Below are positions 17,875 through 25,768 of a stretch of DNA of 59,867 nt, piece by piece; position 1 is the stretch's first letter; each line of letters begins with the position of its first letter. The stretch spans positions 1 through 59,867 of the forward strand of contig CAYZVM010000006.1 in NCBI GenBank assembly GCA_964481485.1, written 5' to 3'. The position numbers and the translations under genes were made by a program. A model generated the notes under the pieces. That model was not told the origin of the DNA and ran no database searches. It saw nothing but the letters and a program-made list of their open reading frames with translations. Origin of the DNA: M3007 sp964481485 (GTDB lineage Bacteria; Bacteroidota; Bacteroidia; Chitinophagales; Saprospiraceae).

Positions 17875-18846
17875 TCAGCAGCAGCCGCCACCGTCATAAA
17901 ACCAAGTGGATTCGGAGATGAAAATATCGTTTCGGCCCAAACGGGAGAGCGTCCCGGCGGTTTTGTCGCACACGGCGAGGGGTTGGTTTTGTTGCAAAAC
18001 GTGGCCTTTTTTGTCGTCGAAATATTCTTCCGAGCCGTAATAAATCGCCGTTTTCCCGGTGAACACGCAGGGGCCATCGGTGGGCATCGGGTCTTTGATG
18101 GCGCACACTTCTACGCTCTCGATATAGATGAGTTCGTCGGTCGGGTAATGGCCGGGCGCGAGCAGGCGGTAAGGGCGTTTGGCGCGCACTTCTACTGTGC
18201 CGAACCCGATGCTGGTTATCATGTCAATATACTCTTGCAGCGGCAGCGCGCCGGTGAGGCAAAGGGCGCGGAGGCGTTCGTCGCTGCGGAGTGTGTCGCT
18301 CATGGGCTGTTCGCAAGTCGGGTCGCTCATGATAAGGCGGCCATGCGGTTTCAGCACACGGTACATTTCGGAAAGTGCGCGGTAGAGGTCGTTTTTTGTA
18401 AAGATATTGAACAGGCAGTTTTGTGCTGCCACGTCCACCGAGTTGTCGTTCACCGGCAGGTCGAGCGCGCTGCCCTTGCGGATGTCAATGAATTTTCGGT
18501 CAAACCACTCGTTTTCCATTTCTGCCTGACCGAGGTTGGCGTGGCAGGCTTCAATCATTTCGTCCACCACGTCCACACCGATTACTTTGCCGTTTTTCCG
18601 GCTGAAATAACTAAACTGTAGCAGTTCCATGCCGCCACCGATGCCGACGTAAAGCACTGTGGGAGTGTTGATTAGATCTCTTGGATTGACGGTGCTGCCG
18701 CAGCCGTAGTTCATCTGGAGCATTTTTTTCGGAATGCTCAGCCCCGGCAGTTGCCACACAGGCGTGGTGGTGCAACAGAGGCCGACTTGTGGGGTTTCGG
18801 CGGCTTCTTTGTACACATCGTAGGTGGTATCGAGATATGAATCCAT
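17875..18846 (-). CDS. arsM: Arsenite methyltransferase, arsenosugar-type ArsM
   Basis: The 323-residue protein has a SAM-binding domain (VLYVGIGGGMELLQFSYFS; DVVDEMIEA; VAAQNCLFNIF) inside longer N- and C-terminal parts. The N-terminal TPQVGLCCTTTPVWQLPGL, the MNYGCGST phrase, and the C-terminal CVFTGKTAIYYGSEEYFDD and GGGCC ending are what I recall of the ArsM group linked to arsenosugar synthesis, in which conserved Cys residues bind As(III). Methylation of arsenite is thus the likely reaction. Neither the radical-SAM partner ArsS nor an ars operon is in view, so the pathway is uncertain. The frame is open to 19014, but the start at ATG 18846 fits homologues and clears the prmA gene. Confidence 0.75.
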   Translation of the reverse strand: MDSYLDTTYDVYKEAAETPQVGLCCTTTPVWQLPGLSIPKKMLQMNYGCGSTVNPRDLINTPTVLYVGIGGGMELLQFSYFSRKNGKVIGVDVVDEMIEACHANLGQAEMENEWFDRKFIDIRKGSALDLPVNDNSVDVAAQNCLFNIFTKNDLYRALSEMYRVLKPHGRLIMSDPTCEQPMSDTLRSDERLRALCLTGALPLQEYIDMITSIGFGTVEVRAKRPYRLLAPGHYPTDELIYIESVEVCAIKDPMPTDGPCVFTGKTAIYYGSEEYFDDKKGHVLQQNQPLAVCDKTAGTLSRLGRNDIFISESTWFYDGGGCC

Positions 18847-18983
18847 AAAAACAAATTCGTGTGAAAGGTGAGGTGTAAGATACGTCGCGAAGGAAGGCAT
18901 GGTTTTTTGTCTCTTATCAAAAATGAAGATATATCCGCAGGAACAGTCGCCGCTGCGACGAATGAGCGATGTGCCGCTCGGTT

Positions 18984-19832
18984 TCAAAAGTGGTCGAAAC
19001 GGATGCATAGCCAATTCCCCCGCTCCGTCCTTTTCTTTTTTTTAAAACCCGCTTTCGCTGCCGCTTCCGTCACAATCTCTTCATCCTGAATCAAAATGCC
19101 CGACACGAGCAGCCAGCCGCCGGGTTTTAACAATGTCGCCAAGTCGGGCAGCGAACCCAGAATCACGTTCCGGTTGATGTTTGCCAAAATACCGTCGAAG
19201 TCGCGGCCTTGAACGGCAGCAAGGGTGCCGAATCTGGCTGTCACGTTGGTCACATGGTTCACCTCGCTGTTTTCCAATGTGTTGCGATACGATTCTTCCT
19301 CGATGTCAACGGCTTCCACCTCGGCGGCGCCAAGTTTTGAGGCCAGAATCGCCAACACGCCCGTGCCGCAGCCGAAATCCAGAACTTTCTTTTCAGCCAT
19401 CGGCAAATGTTCCATCGCGGCGATGCACTGCCAAGTCGTCTCATGATGGCCAGTGCCAAAAGCCATTTTGGGGTTGATGACCAATTCGTGTTTTACGCCC
19501 AGAATCGGCTCGTGGAAGTCTGCCCGCACCGCGCAAAAATCGCCGACGATGACCGGATGGAAATTGCTTTCCCAGATTTCGTTCCAGTTCTGGCCGGGCA
19601 AAAAATATTTTTCCCATTGAAAACCAATGTGTTCGCTCAATTCAGCAAGCAAGATTTCTGCCTCCGCAACGTGTTCGTCGCTCGCTGGGAGATAGGCGTT
19701 CAGCCCCTCCTCCGTTTCTTCAAAAGTATCGAATGGCGCGTCGGAGAGATAGGCGATCAGGATTTCGGCGGCTTCGGGTTGGCTCGCCGAACCGGCGGGA
19801 TTGGTGCGGAGGGTGTATTTCCAGTAGTCCAA
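18984..19832 (-). CDS. prmA: Ribosomal protein L11 methyltransferase
   Basis: PrmA trimethylates amino groups of ribosomal protein L11. The 282-residue product has the two-part layout: an N-terminal substrate-recognition domain (about 1-95) and a methyltransferase domain. Diagnostic motifs are NPKMAFGTGHHETT (120-133), LDFGCGTGVLAILASKLGA (151-169), EAVDIEEESY and GILANINRNVI, the last containing the NIxxN-like catalytic loop. No ATG is available at the N-terminus; TTG at 19832 gives MDYWKYTLRT, matching the first strand of the family. It probably leads a transcript with the arsM-like gene 138 bases downstream. The upstream gap is filled by GTGAG words. Confidence 0.93.
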   Translation of the reverse strand: MDYWKYTLRTNPAGSASQPEAAEILIAYLSDAPFDTFEETEEGLNAYLPASDEHVAEAEILLAELSEHIGFQWEKYFLPGQNWNEIWESNFHPVIVGDFCAVRADFHEPILGVKHELVINPKMAFGTGHHETTWQCIAAMEHLPMAEKKVLDFGCGTGVLAILASKLGAAEVEAVDIEEESYRNTLENSEVNHVTNVTARFGTLAAVQGRDFDGILANINRNVILGSLPDLATLLKPGGWLLVSGILIQDEEIVTEAAAKAGFKKKKRTERGNWLCIRFDHF

Positions 19833-19834
19833 AA

Positions 19835-19898
19835 TGTGAGCGGTAAGGGTGAAAAGTGAGAAGTGAGGGGTAAGAAGTGAGGGGTAAAAAGTGAGGAG
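19835..19898. repeat. GTGAGAAG stutter repeat between divergent genes
   Basis: The word GTGAG plus a variable tail (CGGTAAGG, AAGTGAGG, GGTAAGAA, GGTAAAAA, GAGG) occurs six times in 64 bases in one orientation only. It fills the gap between prmA (minus) and the membrane protein (plus), so it probably overlaps both promoter regions. It belongs to the same word family as 2446-2524 and 26994-27030. Confidence 0.65.
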
Positions 19899-19902
19899 GT
19901 GC

Positions 19903-19910
19903 TACTTTTG
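19903..19910 (+). promoter_or_regulatory. -7 element of the membrane protein gene
   Basis: TACTTTTG is an exact TAnnTTTG match directly after the GTGAG repeat. It lies 19 bases before the GTG at 19929, which therefore fits as the start codon better than the GTG at 19899 that precedes the element. Confidence 0.5.
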
Positions 19911-19928
19911 GCCGCAAAATTCGCAAAG

Positions 19929-21398
19929 GTGCGCTCAAAAACAACTTCTTCCGAACCTTATCTTGGCGTGGCGGGTCACGCGGTTTTCGCTGTTTTGGCT
20001 GCGATGGCTGCGTGGTTTTGGCAGGAGCGTACGCTCATTCTCGATGCGGCTTTTCAAAGTTATCTCTTTGTGGCCGACGGCAGCCCGGCCATCATGGTGG
20101 AGCGGTTTGGCGCGGCGATGGTGCAGTTGTTGCCGCTTTTTTGTGTGTGGGCAGGGGCTTCGCTGAAGACGGTTTTGGTGGTTTATTCGGTTTCCATCGT
20201 GCTGTTTCATTGGTTGTTTTTCAGCATTTGCCTCCACGTTTTGAAAGACAAAAAAGCCGCGCTCGCTATTTTGTTGTTCAATGTGCTGCTCGTCGGGGAT
20301 TCGTTTTATTGGATGCAAAACGAACTATTACAGGCGATTACGCTCATGTTTGTGCTGTGGAGTTTGTGGTTGCGGCGGGGCGATTGGCGGCGTTTCACAA
20401 AGTTGGATTGTGCGCTCAGCCTGCTGTTGGCCACGACGGTGATTTACTACCACCCGCTGGTTTTTTTCCCGTTGGCTTTTGTGTGGAGTTGGTTGTGGCT
20501 GCGGGCACATTCGTCGGACGATTTTAATTCGTCCGACGAGTTGCGGGGCGTAGTTTCAAGGCAAATGCTTTTGGGAATCGCGGCCTTGTTCGCCCTCATT
20601 TTTTCTTCCAAATATATTTTTCGCCAACCAAATTTCTACGACCGGGGCATGACGGGCCAGTACGTCCGCGAGTTCAATTTTTCTTTTGAAAAACTATTGG
20701 CCTCGAACAGCCTGCGCGATTTCGCCGCGCATTTGAAAGACAATCTCTTTTTGCTGCTCCCCTTGCTGGCGCTCGTCACAGGGTTTTATTTCTGGAAAAA
20801 AAAGTGGCTGTTGGCGGCGCTTGCCCCTTTCGCGACGCTGTTTTATTGCCTGCTTATCATGCAAAGGTTTTTGGCCGACGACCGCTGGTACATTCAGGAA
20901 AGCCATTATCAGGCATTGGCGGTTTTTCTGATTGTGCCGTTGGTGTGGGATGTGCTGCCAACAGGATTTTCCATGTTTCAAAAACATGGAAAATCTGTCC
21001 TTTTCCTAGCTGTTATTTTTCTGACAATCAGGCTGTTCGGCATTTGGAACACACACGAACCCTACACGGCTCGGCTTGGATATGTGCGGGATTTGTTGGC
21101 AAAAACAAAAAAGTTGGAAGGCCGGAAATTCGTGGTTGGCTATGACCAAGCCGACCGAAAAACGCTGATGATGTACTGGGGGCTGCCGTTTGAAACGTTC
21201 CAAATGTCGGCGCTCGCGTCGCCCGATTCGGTAAGGGTCGTGGCGATTGCCGAAAATCCCGACAGTTTGGCGGCTCGCCTTTCGCGGGACTCTATGGTGA
21301 CTTTTTTGATGATTCCGCCCAAATCGTTTGGCGATTTGCCGCCGGGATATTTCCGAATGACGGACACCGCAGTTTATCGGGCGATACGTTTGGAATAA
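19929..21398 (+). CDS. Polytopic membrane protein, unknown function
   Basis: About 489 residues with ten or more membrane helices, beginning VAGHAVFAVLAAMAAWFW and ending with a soluble tail of about 130 residues (KKLEGRKFVVGYDQADRKTLMMYWGLP and on). The order of helices and a C-terminal soluble part resembles lipid-linked glycosyltransferase or DUF-type polytopic proteins, but no DxD or ExD motif stands out, so I give no function. I chose GTG at 19929 because the -7 element at 19903 lies inside the longer frame that starts at GTG 19899. Two perfect palindromes occur inside the coding region (20515-20543 and 20961-20997), encoding HSSDDFNSSDEL and GFSMFQKHGKSV. Confidence 0.7.
   Translation: MRSKTTSSEPYLGVAGHAVFAVLAAMAAWFWQERTLILDAAFQSYLFVADGSPAIMVERFGAAMVQLLPLFCVWAGASLKTVLVVYSVSIVLFHWLFFSICLHVLKDKKAALAILLFNVLLVGDSFYWMQNELLQAITLMFVLWSLWLRRGDWRRFTKLDCALSLLLATTVIYYHPLVFFPLAFVWSWLWLRAHSSDDFNSSDELRGVVSRQMLLGIAALFALIFSSKYIFRQPNFYDRGMTGQYVREFNFSFEKLLASNSLRDFAAHLKDNLFLLLPLLALVTGFYFWKKKWLLAALAPFATLFYCLLIMQRFLADDRWYIQESHYQALAVFLIVPLVWDVLPTGFSMFQKHGKSVLFLAVIFLTIRLFGIWNTHEPYTARLGYVRDLLAKTKKLEGRKFVVGYDQADRKTLMMYWGLPFETFQMSALASPDSVRVVAIAENPDSLAARLSRDSMVTFLMIPPKSFGDLPPGYFRMTDTAVYRAIRLE
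20515..20543. repeat. In-frame palindrome inside a coding region
   Basis: TCGTCGGACGA and its exact complement TCGTCCGACGA enclose a seven-base centre (TTTTAAT). The segment encodes SSDDFNSSDE in a loop between membrane helices, where an insertion would be tolerated. It differs from the flanking hydrophobic codons and may be an inserted element. Confidence 0.6.
20961..20997. repeat. In-frame palindrome with ATGTTT/AAACAT core
   Basis: GATTTTCCATGTTT pairs with AAACATGGAAAATC; the arms extend to ACAG/CTGT with one bulged G. It encodes GFSMFQKHGKS between two hydrophobic helices of the polytopic protein. The core is shared with the hairpins at 935 and 17816. Confidence 0.6.
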
Positions 21399-21418
21399 TG
21401 CGGACGGCTTTATCTTCG
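21389..21418 (+). promoter_or_regulatory. Promoter of the FKBP lipoprotein gene
   Basis: TTTG (21389-21392), 18 bases, then TATCTTCG (21411-21418) fits the Bacteroidota pattern of TTTG, about 19 bases and TAnnTTTG with one change. It overlaps the end of the preceding gene and gives a leader of roughly 13 bases before ATG 21438. Confidence 0.6.
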
Positions 21419-21437
21419 CCTCAAAAAACTGACACAA

Positions 21438-21887
21438 ATGCGCTACTTCACCTCCCTTTTGGCCCTGTGCGGCCTCTTTCTTTTCTCCTGCAAAGACGAA
21501 GGCCTCAGCCCGGAGGAGCAGTTGCAGGAAGACATCAGAATCATCAAAAAGTACCTGGCTGATAACAACTTAACTGCCGATTCCACTGCTTCGGGGCTGC
21601 ATTATTTCATTACGATAGAAGGCGCGGGCGGCCACCCCAACCTGCAATCAAATGTAAAAGTCAACTACAAAGGCTACTTGACCGACGGCAGGGTGTTCGA
21701 AGAAAGTGTCGAGACTTTTTTGTTGGCAAGCCTTATCCCTGGTTGGCAGGAGGCTATTCCGCTTTTGAAAAAAGGCGGTAAAGGAACATTTTTGCTACCG
21801 TCGTATCTCGGTTACGGTTCCAGCGGTTCCGGTGACATTCCGCCCAACTCGGTGCTGATTTTTGATATTGTGCTGGTGAATTTTTAA
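21438..21887 (+). CDS. FKBP-type peptidyl-prolyl isomerase lipoprotein
   Basis: The 149-residue protein starts with a lipoprotein signal peptide (LLALCGLFLFSC, lipid on Cys18, followed by KDE). After a helical linker comes an FKBP domain: NVKVNYKGYLTDGRVFEES, LIPGWQEAIPLLKKGGKGTFLLPSYLGYGS and the closing PPNSVLIFDIVLV. It should help fold exported proteins by cis-trans isomerisation of prolyl bonds, anchored in the outer or inner membrane. The usual FD pair is replaced by FEES, as is common in Bacteroidota lipoprotein FKBPs. It overlaps the end of the convergent SRPBCC gene by four bases. Confidence 0.92.
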   Translation: MRYFTSLLALCGLFLFSCKDEGLSPEEQLQEDIRIIKKYLADNNLTADSTASGLHYFITIEGAGGHPNLQSNVKVNYKGYLTDGRVFEESVETFLLASLIPGWQEAIPLLKKGGKGTFLLPSYLGYGSSGSGDIPPNSVLIFDIVLVNF

Positions 21888-22360
21888 GAAGTTGGCATTT
21901 TCCCGAACAGCGTTTCCAATTTTTTCCACCGAAAATCAAAAATCCCGTTCAGTTGGCGGCGGATGAAGAGCCAGTTGGCAAAATCGCCGAGCCAGCCGAA
22001 CGGGACTTTGTAATGTACCAAATCGGTCATTTCCACGCCGCCGGGCACGGCCTTGAAATGGTGCTGGTGATGCCAAATGCTGTATGGGCCAATGCGCTGT
22101 TCGTCCACGAAAAACTTGCCCGGCTCGACGTGTTTGATTTCCGTCATCCAAAAAAGCGGGATGCCGAAGAGGGGTTTCACCGTGTAAGTGATAATTTGCC
22201 CGGTGTACATTTTTTTCAAAAAATCCGGGTCGGAAGTGACGTGAAAACCCATGTAGGGTGGCGTTATCTCTTTGAGATTCAGCGGCGAAGAGAAAAAATC
22301 CCATGCTTTTTCCAATGGGATGGGAAGGCTTTGGACGCGCTTCAGGGTGTAAACTGCCAT
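21884..22360 (-). CDS. SRPBCC (START-like) family protein
   Basis: The 158-residue protein follows the SRPBCC pattern of a curved sheet around a ligand pocket: YTLKRVQSLPIPLEKAWDFF at the start, PLNLKEITPPYMGFHV, then PLFWMTEIKH, KFFVDEQRIGPYSIWHHQHHF and VEMTDLVHYKVPFGWLG, with a C-terminal long helix RRQLNGIFDFR. This subgroup, found with cell-division inhibitor-type annotations, has no proven ligand. The gene starts at ATG 22360, converges on the FKBP gene and lies downstream of the CBS gene, separated by a strong terminator. Confidence 0.85.
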   Translation of the reverse strand: MAVYTLKRVQSLPIPLEKAWDFFSSPLNLKEITPPYMGFHVTSDPDFLKKMYTGQIITYTVKPLFGIPLFWMTEIKHVEPGKFFVDEQRIGPYSIWHHQHHFKAVPGGVEMTDLVHYKVPFGWLGDFANWLFIRRQLNGIFDFRWKKLETLFGKMPTS

Positions 22361-22424
22361 GGTGTGTTTGTTTTGCCCCGATAAACAGAGCCACTCCCGA
22401 ACAGTTCATATTTGCAAAAAAAAG

Positions 22425-22453
22425 CGGCGGCGCGACTTCGAGCCGCGCCGCCG
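22425..22453 (-). terminator. Strong rho-independent terminator of the CBS gene
   Basis: CGGCGGCGCG and its complement form a 10-bp GC stem with a nine-base loop; on the minus strand it is followed by CTTTTTTTTG (U-tract at 22416-22423). It lies 48 bases downstream of the CBS gene stop at 22501, and is the clearest intrinsic terminator in the window. Confidence 0.88.
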
Positions 22454-22500
22454 TAATTACAAAAATAGAAACCCAAGTTTTAACTCGTCTTGCCGGTCGG

Positions 22501-22929
22501 TCAAACCATATTCTCTGGGACGAATTTTTCCAAGTTTGGTGGATACTCCTTGCTATGTTCGTAGCGCACAATGTCGGTAGAAGTCACGATGCCTAAGAGT
22601 TCCCGTTGGTCATTCACGATGGGCACAGCGTGGAAAAGGTGTTCGGTAAGGACCTCGGCTACTGCGCCCAAGTGTTGGTCGGGGTCAAGCGTGGCGACTT
22701 TTGTGGTCATTATCTCACTGACTTTCATGGATTTGTACTCATCGGCAGATTTGCCGAGTTTGAAAATGTCCCATGAAGTGACCATCCCCACCAACTTTTT
22801 GCCCTCCACAATCGGGATGTGATGGATGCGTTTTTTGAGCAGAATGTCCCGTGCTTCGCCGAGGGTGCTGTCTGGATTGAGGGTGATGACGTTGGTCGTC
22901 ATGTGCGATTGTACAAGTTCATTCATCAT
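22501..22929 (-). CDS. Protein with two CBS domains
   Basis: The protein of about 142 residues consists of a CBS pair: VQSHMTTNVITLNPDSTLGEA with HHIPIVEGKKLVGMVTSWDI, then VSEIMTTKVATLDPDQHLGAV with HAVPIVNDQRELLGIVTSTDI. CBS pairs bind adenine nucleotides and act as energy or ion sensors; the partner is unknown for this stand-alone form. The frame is open to 23028, but the ATG pair at 22929/22926 is the sensible start since the domain begins at once. Gene order is proC, CBS, SRPBCC on the minus strand, with the terminator at 22425 ending this transcript. Confidence 0.92.
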   Translation of the reverse strand: MMNELVQSHMTTNVITLNPDSTLGEARDILLKKRIHHIPIVEGKKLVGMVTSWDIFKLGKSADEYKSMKVSEIMTTKVATLDPDQHLGAVAEVLTEHLFHAVPIVNDQRELLGIVTSTDIVRYEHSKEYPPNLEKFVPENMV

Positions 22930-23078
22930 AGGCTGCGAAAGATGTTTGTTCGGTGAAACGGATTTAGTTCGACCCGAAAATAAGGGCATTTTGTTTTTAT
23001 GCACAAAATAAATTTTGGGTTCTCGCAAAAATTAACAATTTCGAGATACAAGCTCGAATATTCCATCATTTCAAATAG

Positions 23079-23879
23079 TTACTTGCCCAACTCCCGAGCC
23101 CGCACCAACGCTGCTTGTGCCCCCGCCACAATGTCGTCGTGCAAAGCCGTTTCGCGCCACACCTGCATCGCCGCCTCCGTTGTGCCGCCCTTCGAGGCGA
23201 CCCGCGCAATCCAGTTTTCGCAGCTCAAATCAGATTTGTTGTAAAGGTCAACCGCTCCCGTAAAGGTCTGGCTGACAAGCAACTCTGCCTCCGACGGCGA
23301 AAACCCCATCTGTTTGGCGGCCTCCATCATCGCGTTCATAAAAAAATAGACGTAGGCCGGGCCGGAGCCTGAAATGGCCGTGGAAGCATCTATCATGTCC
23401 TCTTGCTCCACATAAATCGTTTTGCCGGTGGTGCTCAGCAGATTTTGCACCATCACCAATTCGATGCGCGTCACCGCGTCAGTCGAGGTAAAGGCCGTCA
23501 CGCCCGCGCCGATCTGCGCCGGCAAGTTGGGCATAGCGCGGATGATTTTGTCCGCGCCGAGTGCCGTTGAAATCGCCGCCAAGCGCACCCCCGCCATGAT
23601 GCTCAGAAATACCTGCCCGGGCTGCGTCATATCGCCGATTTCAGCAAAAAGTTTGGGTGAATCTTGCGGTTTCACGGCCAAAATAAGCAAGTCGGCCTCC
23701 GGGACGCACAGCCGAGGATCGCTGAAAAAACGGCCTTCGTACGTCTCGCTGAGTTGGTTGGCTTTTTCGTAGGTGCGGCACAGCACCATCATGTTGTCAG
23801 CCGTCACGATGCGGCTGCGCAAGAAACTTTGGGCATAAGTGAGGCCCATATTGCCGCCGCCGAGGATGAGGATTTTCAT
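23079..23879 (-). CDS. proC: Pyrroline-5-carboxylate reductase
   Basis: ProC reduces pyrroline-5-carboxylate to proline with NAD(P)H, the last step of proline synthesis. The 266-residue product has the Rossmann start MKILILGGGNMGLTYAQSFL, the ADLLILAVKPQD strand, SIMAGVRLAAISTAL and RAMPNLPAQIGAGVTAF, and the C-terminal signature SGSGPAYVYFFMNAMMEAA with MGFSPSEAELLVSQTFTGAV. Length is normal. It begins at ATG 23879, right after a GTTGAT stutter repeat, and is divergent from the asparaginase gene. Other proline genes are not in view. Confidence 0.95.
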   Translation of the reverse strand: MKILILGGGNMGLTYAQSFLRSRIVTADNMMVLCRTYEKANQLSETYEGRFFSDPRLCVPEADLLILAVKPQDSPKLFAEIGDMTQPGQVFLSIMAGVRLAAISTALGADKIIRAMPNLPAQIGAGVTAFTSTDAVTRIELVMVQNLLSTTGKTIYVEQEDMIDASTAISGSGPAYVYFFMNAMMEAAKQMGFSPSEAELLVSQTFTGAVDLYNKSDLSCENWIARVASKGGTTEAAMQVWRETALHDDIVAGAQAALVRARELGK

Positions 23880-23887
23880 TTTCTGTT

Positions 23888-23922
23888 AATTTGTTGATTC
23901 GTTGATGCGTTGATTTGATGAC
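23888..23922. repeat. GTTGATKCG stutter repeat
   Basis: The words TTGTTGATTC, GTTGATGCG and TTGATTTGATG follow one another in the 88-base gap between the divergent proC and isoaspartyl peptidase genes. It is a one-arm example of the same style of intergenic repeat as the others here, with its own word. Confidence 0.5.
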
Positions 23923-23967
23923 TTTTGCGAGTTGTCTTGAACGGGCAAAATTCAATTTTTCCAGCGT

Positions 23968-25032
23968 ATGAAAAAAATAACCTTTCTCCTTGCCGCGCTC
24001 GCGGCGTTCTTTTTTAGTTGCGAAAATAAAATGCAAAATACTGAAAATCAAAAACCTGCACCCGAACGACCCGCTTATGCTATTGCTATTCATGGCGGCG
24101 CGGGCGCGCTCAAACGCGCAGCCATGACACCCGAAAAAGAGACAGCCTACCGCGCTGCGCTCGATTCGGCGCTCACCATCGGCGAGACGATTTTGAAAAA
24201 TGGCGGCTCGGCACTGGACGCGGTGGAGCAAACCATCACCTATCTCGAAGACTGCCCGCTTTTCAACGCCGGGCGCGGCGCGGTTTTTACCCATGAAGGC
24301 AAAAACGAACTCGACGCGAGCATCATGGACGGCGCGACCCAAAAAGCCGGTGCAGTCGGCAGCGTGATGACCGTGAAAAACCCCATCCAACTCGCCCGGG
24401 CGGTCATGGACAAATCGCCGCACGTTTTTCTCACTGGGCGCGGTGCCGAGCAATTTGCAAAAGAAAATGGCATCGAAATCACTGACCCAAAATGGTTTTT
24501 CACACAAGAACGCTGGGATGTATTGCAGGAAATGCTCAAAGAGGAGGAAGAAAAAACCGGCAAGCGCGGCCACCTCAAACTCTCTGACAATCAATCTGCT
24601 ACTCCAAATAGCGACGGCAAATTCGGCACCGTTGGCTGCGCCGCGCTGGACAAAAACGGCAACCTCGCGGCTGGCACCAGCACGGGCGGCATGACCAACA
24701 AACGCTGGAACCGCCTCGGCGATTCGCCCGTCATCGGCGCGGGCACTTATGCCTCCAACGATGCTTGCGCCGTCTCTTGCACCGGTCATGGCGAATACTT
24801 TATCCGTTATGCCGTGGCGTATGACGTGTGGGCGCTCATGTCGTACAAAGGGCTGTCTCTCGCCGATGCCACTGACTTGGTGGTCAACAAAAAACTCGTG
24901 GAAAAAGGCGGCGAGGGTGGCCTCATCGCCGTGGACAAGGACGGCAACATTGCGCTGCCGTTCAATTCCGAGGGGATGTACCGGGGCTACGCCAAACCGG
25001 GCGAGCGAAAGGTGGCGATTTATAAGGAGTAA
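23968..25032 (+). CDS. Isoaspartyl peptidase / type III L-asparaginase lipoprotein
   Basis: This Ntn-hydrolase (family T2) cuts itself to expose a Thr nucleophile and hydrolyses asparagine or isoaspartyl dipeptides. The 354-residue protein shows AIAIHGGAGAL (38-48), CPLFNAGRGAVFT, the cleavage site DGKFGTVGCAALD with nucleophile Thr221, and the substrate loop AAGTSTGGMTNKRWNRLGDSP with GAGTYASN. A lipoprotein signal (LAAFFFSC, Cys18) places it outside the cytoplasm, attached to a membrane, which is common in Bacteroidota. The start is ATG 23968. It is followed by a long inverted stutter repeat beginning directly after the stop codon. Confidence 0.94.
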   Translation: MKKITFLLAALAAFFFSCENKMQNTENQKPAPERPAYAIAIHGGAGALKRAAMTPEKETAYRAALDSALTIGETILKNGGSALDAVEQTITYLEDCPLFNAGRGAVFTHEGKNELDASIMDGATQKAGAVGSVMTVKNPIQLARAVMDKSPHVFLTGRGAEQFAKENGIEITDPKWFFTQERWDVLQEMLKEEEEKTGKRGHLKLSDNQSATPNSDGKFGTVGCAALDKNGNLAAGTSTGGMTNKRWNRLGDSPVIGAGTYASNDACAVSCTGHGEYFIRYAVAYDVWALMSYKGLSLADATDLVVNKKLVEKGGEGGLIAVDKDGNIALPFNSEGMYRGYAKPGERKVAIYKE

Positions 25033-25033
25033 T

Positions 25034-25167
25034 GGTTGTGGGGTTTCTGGTTGCTGGGTTTCTGGTTGCAAGGTTTCTGGTTACAGGTTGTTCGTTCGTG
25101 GAGCAGAATGGGAAATATAACCAGCAGCCCAGCAACCAGAAACCCCGCAACCCCGCAACCAAAGTCA
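25034..25167. repeat. GGTTTCTGGTTGC stutter repeat with inverted arm
   Basis: Three successive copies of the word GGTTTCTGGTTGC (with small changes) are followed after about 70 bases by the reverse complement. Nineteen bases at 25040-25058 match 25128-25146 exactly in inverted orientation (GGGGTTTCTGGTTGCTGGG). The element begins one base after the asparaginase stop and fills most of the gap to the GNAT gene. Half-copies of the word appear at 28386-28413 and 31471-31496. Confidence 0.8.
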
Positions 25168-25227
25168 AAGAAACTAAATTTGGAATCATCCAGTTGATTT
25201 TCCCATAAACTAAAACAAGTTTGGAAC

Positions 25228-25767
25228 ATGGATGAAAAAATCATCGTCAACGAGCAGATTGTGCTGACCGAATTCCGCGAGGAAGACAAATCTAATTTGG
25301 TGCGGTACATGAACGACCCGGTCATCTACCAAAACACGCTGACCATCCCGAGCAACTATACTGATGCCGATGCCGTCAAATGGCTCGAAACAACGCGGAC
25401 AAACCGCGAAAAATATAACCGCCTGACCAACTGGGCCATCCGCCACCAAGAAGCAGGGCTGGTCGGCGGCATCGGAAGTTTTGTCCACACGGGTATAGAC
25501 GGTCACCGCGACGAAATCGGCTATTGGCTCGCCGCGCCATTTCGTGGCCGCGGCATTATGACCGAGGTGGTTGGCAAACTGACCGAATATTGGTTTGAGA
25601 CCCGCCCGCTGGTGCGCATCGAAGCGTGGGTTTTTGCGCACAACCCCGCTTCGGCGCGGCTTTTAGAAAAAGCAGGTTTTCAGCGCGAAGGTTTCGCCCG
25701 TAAATTTGCCAAAAAAGAGGAGCGGTATCTTGACGCTATTTTATTGGCAAAAATCAAAAGTGAGTAA
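25228..25767 (+). CDS. GNAT N-acetyltransferase, RimJ/RimL type
   Basis: The 179-residue protein has the GNAT fold of the RimJ/RimL group: VLTEFREEDKSNLVRYMNDP at the start, WAIRHQEAGLVGGIGSF, IGYWLAAPFRGRGIMTEVVG (the acetyl-CoA pyrophosphate loop with RGRGIM) and RIEAWVFAHNPASARLLEKAGF, a hallmark of this group. It should acetylate an N-terminal or free amino group with acetyl-CoA; which one cannot be read. The start is ATG 25228. A TAAATTTG at 25175 may be its -7 element. The gene ends directly at a large inverted stutter repeat. Confidence 0.93.
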   Translation: MDEKIIVNEQIVLTEFREEDKSNLVRYMNDPVIYQNTLTIPSNYTDADAVKWLETTRTNREKYNRLTNWAIRHQEAGLVGGIGSFVHTGIDGHRDEIGYWLAAPFRGRGIMTEVVGKLTEYWFETRPLVRIEAWVFAHNPASARLLEKAGFQREGFARKFAKKEERYLDAILLAKIKSE

Positions 25768-25768
25768 G

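Noticed and set aside
18984..19832. Possible fusion of prmA with the downstream methyltransferase, because the open frames overlap.
   Set aside because: The overlap is only in the upstream extension of the second frame. With starts chosen by homology (19832 and 18846) the genes are separate and 138 bases apart.
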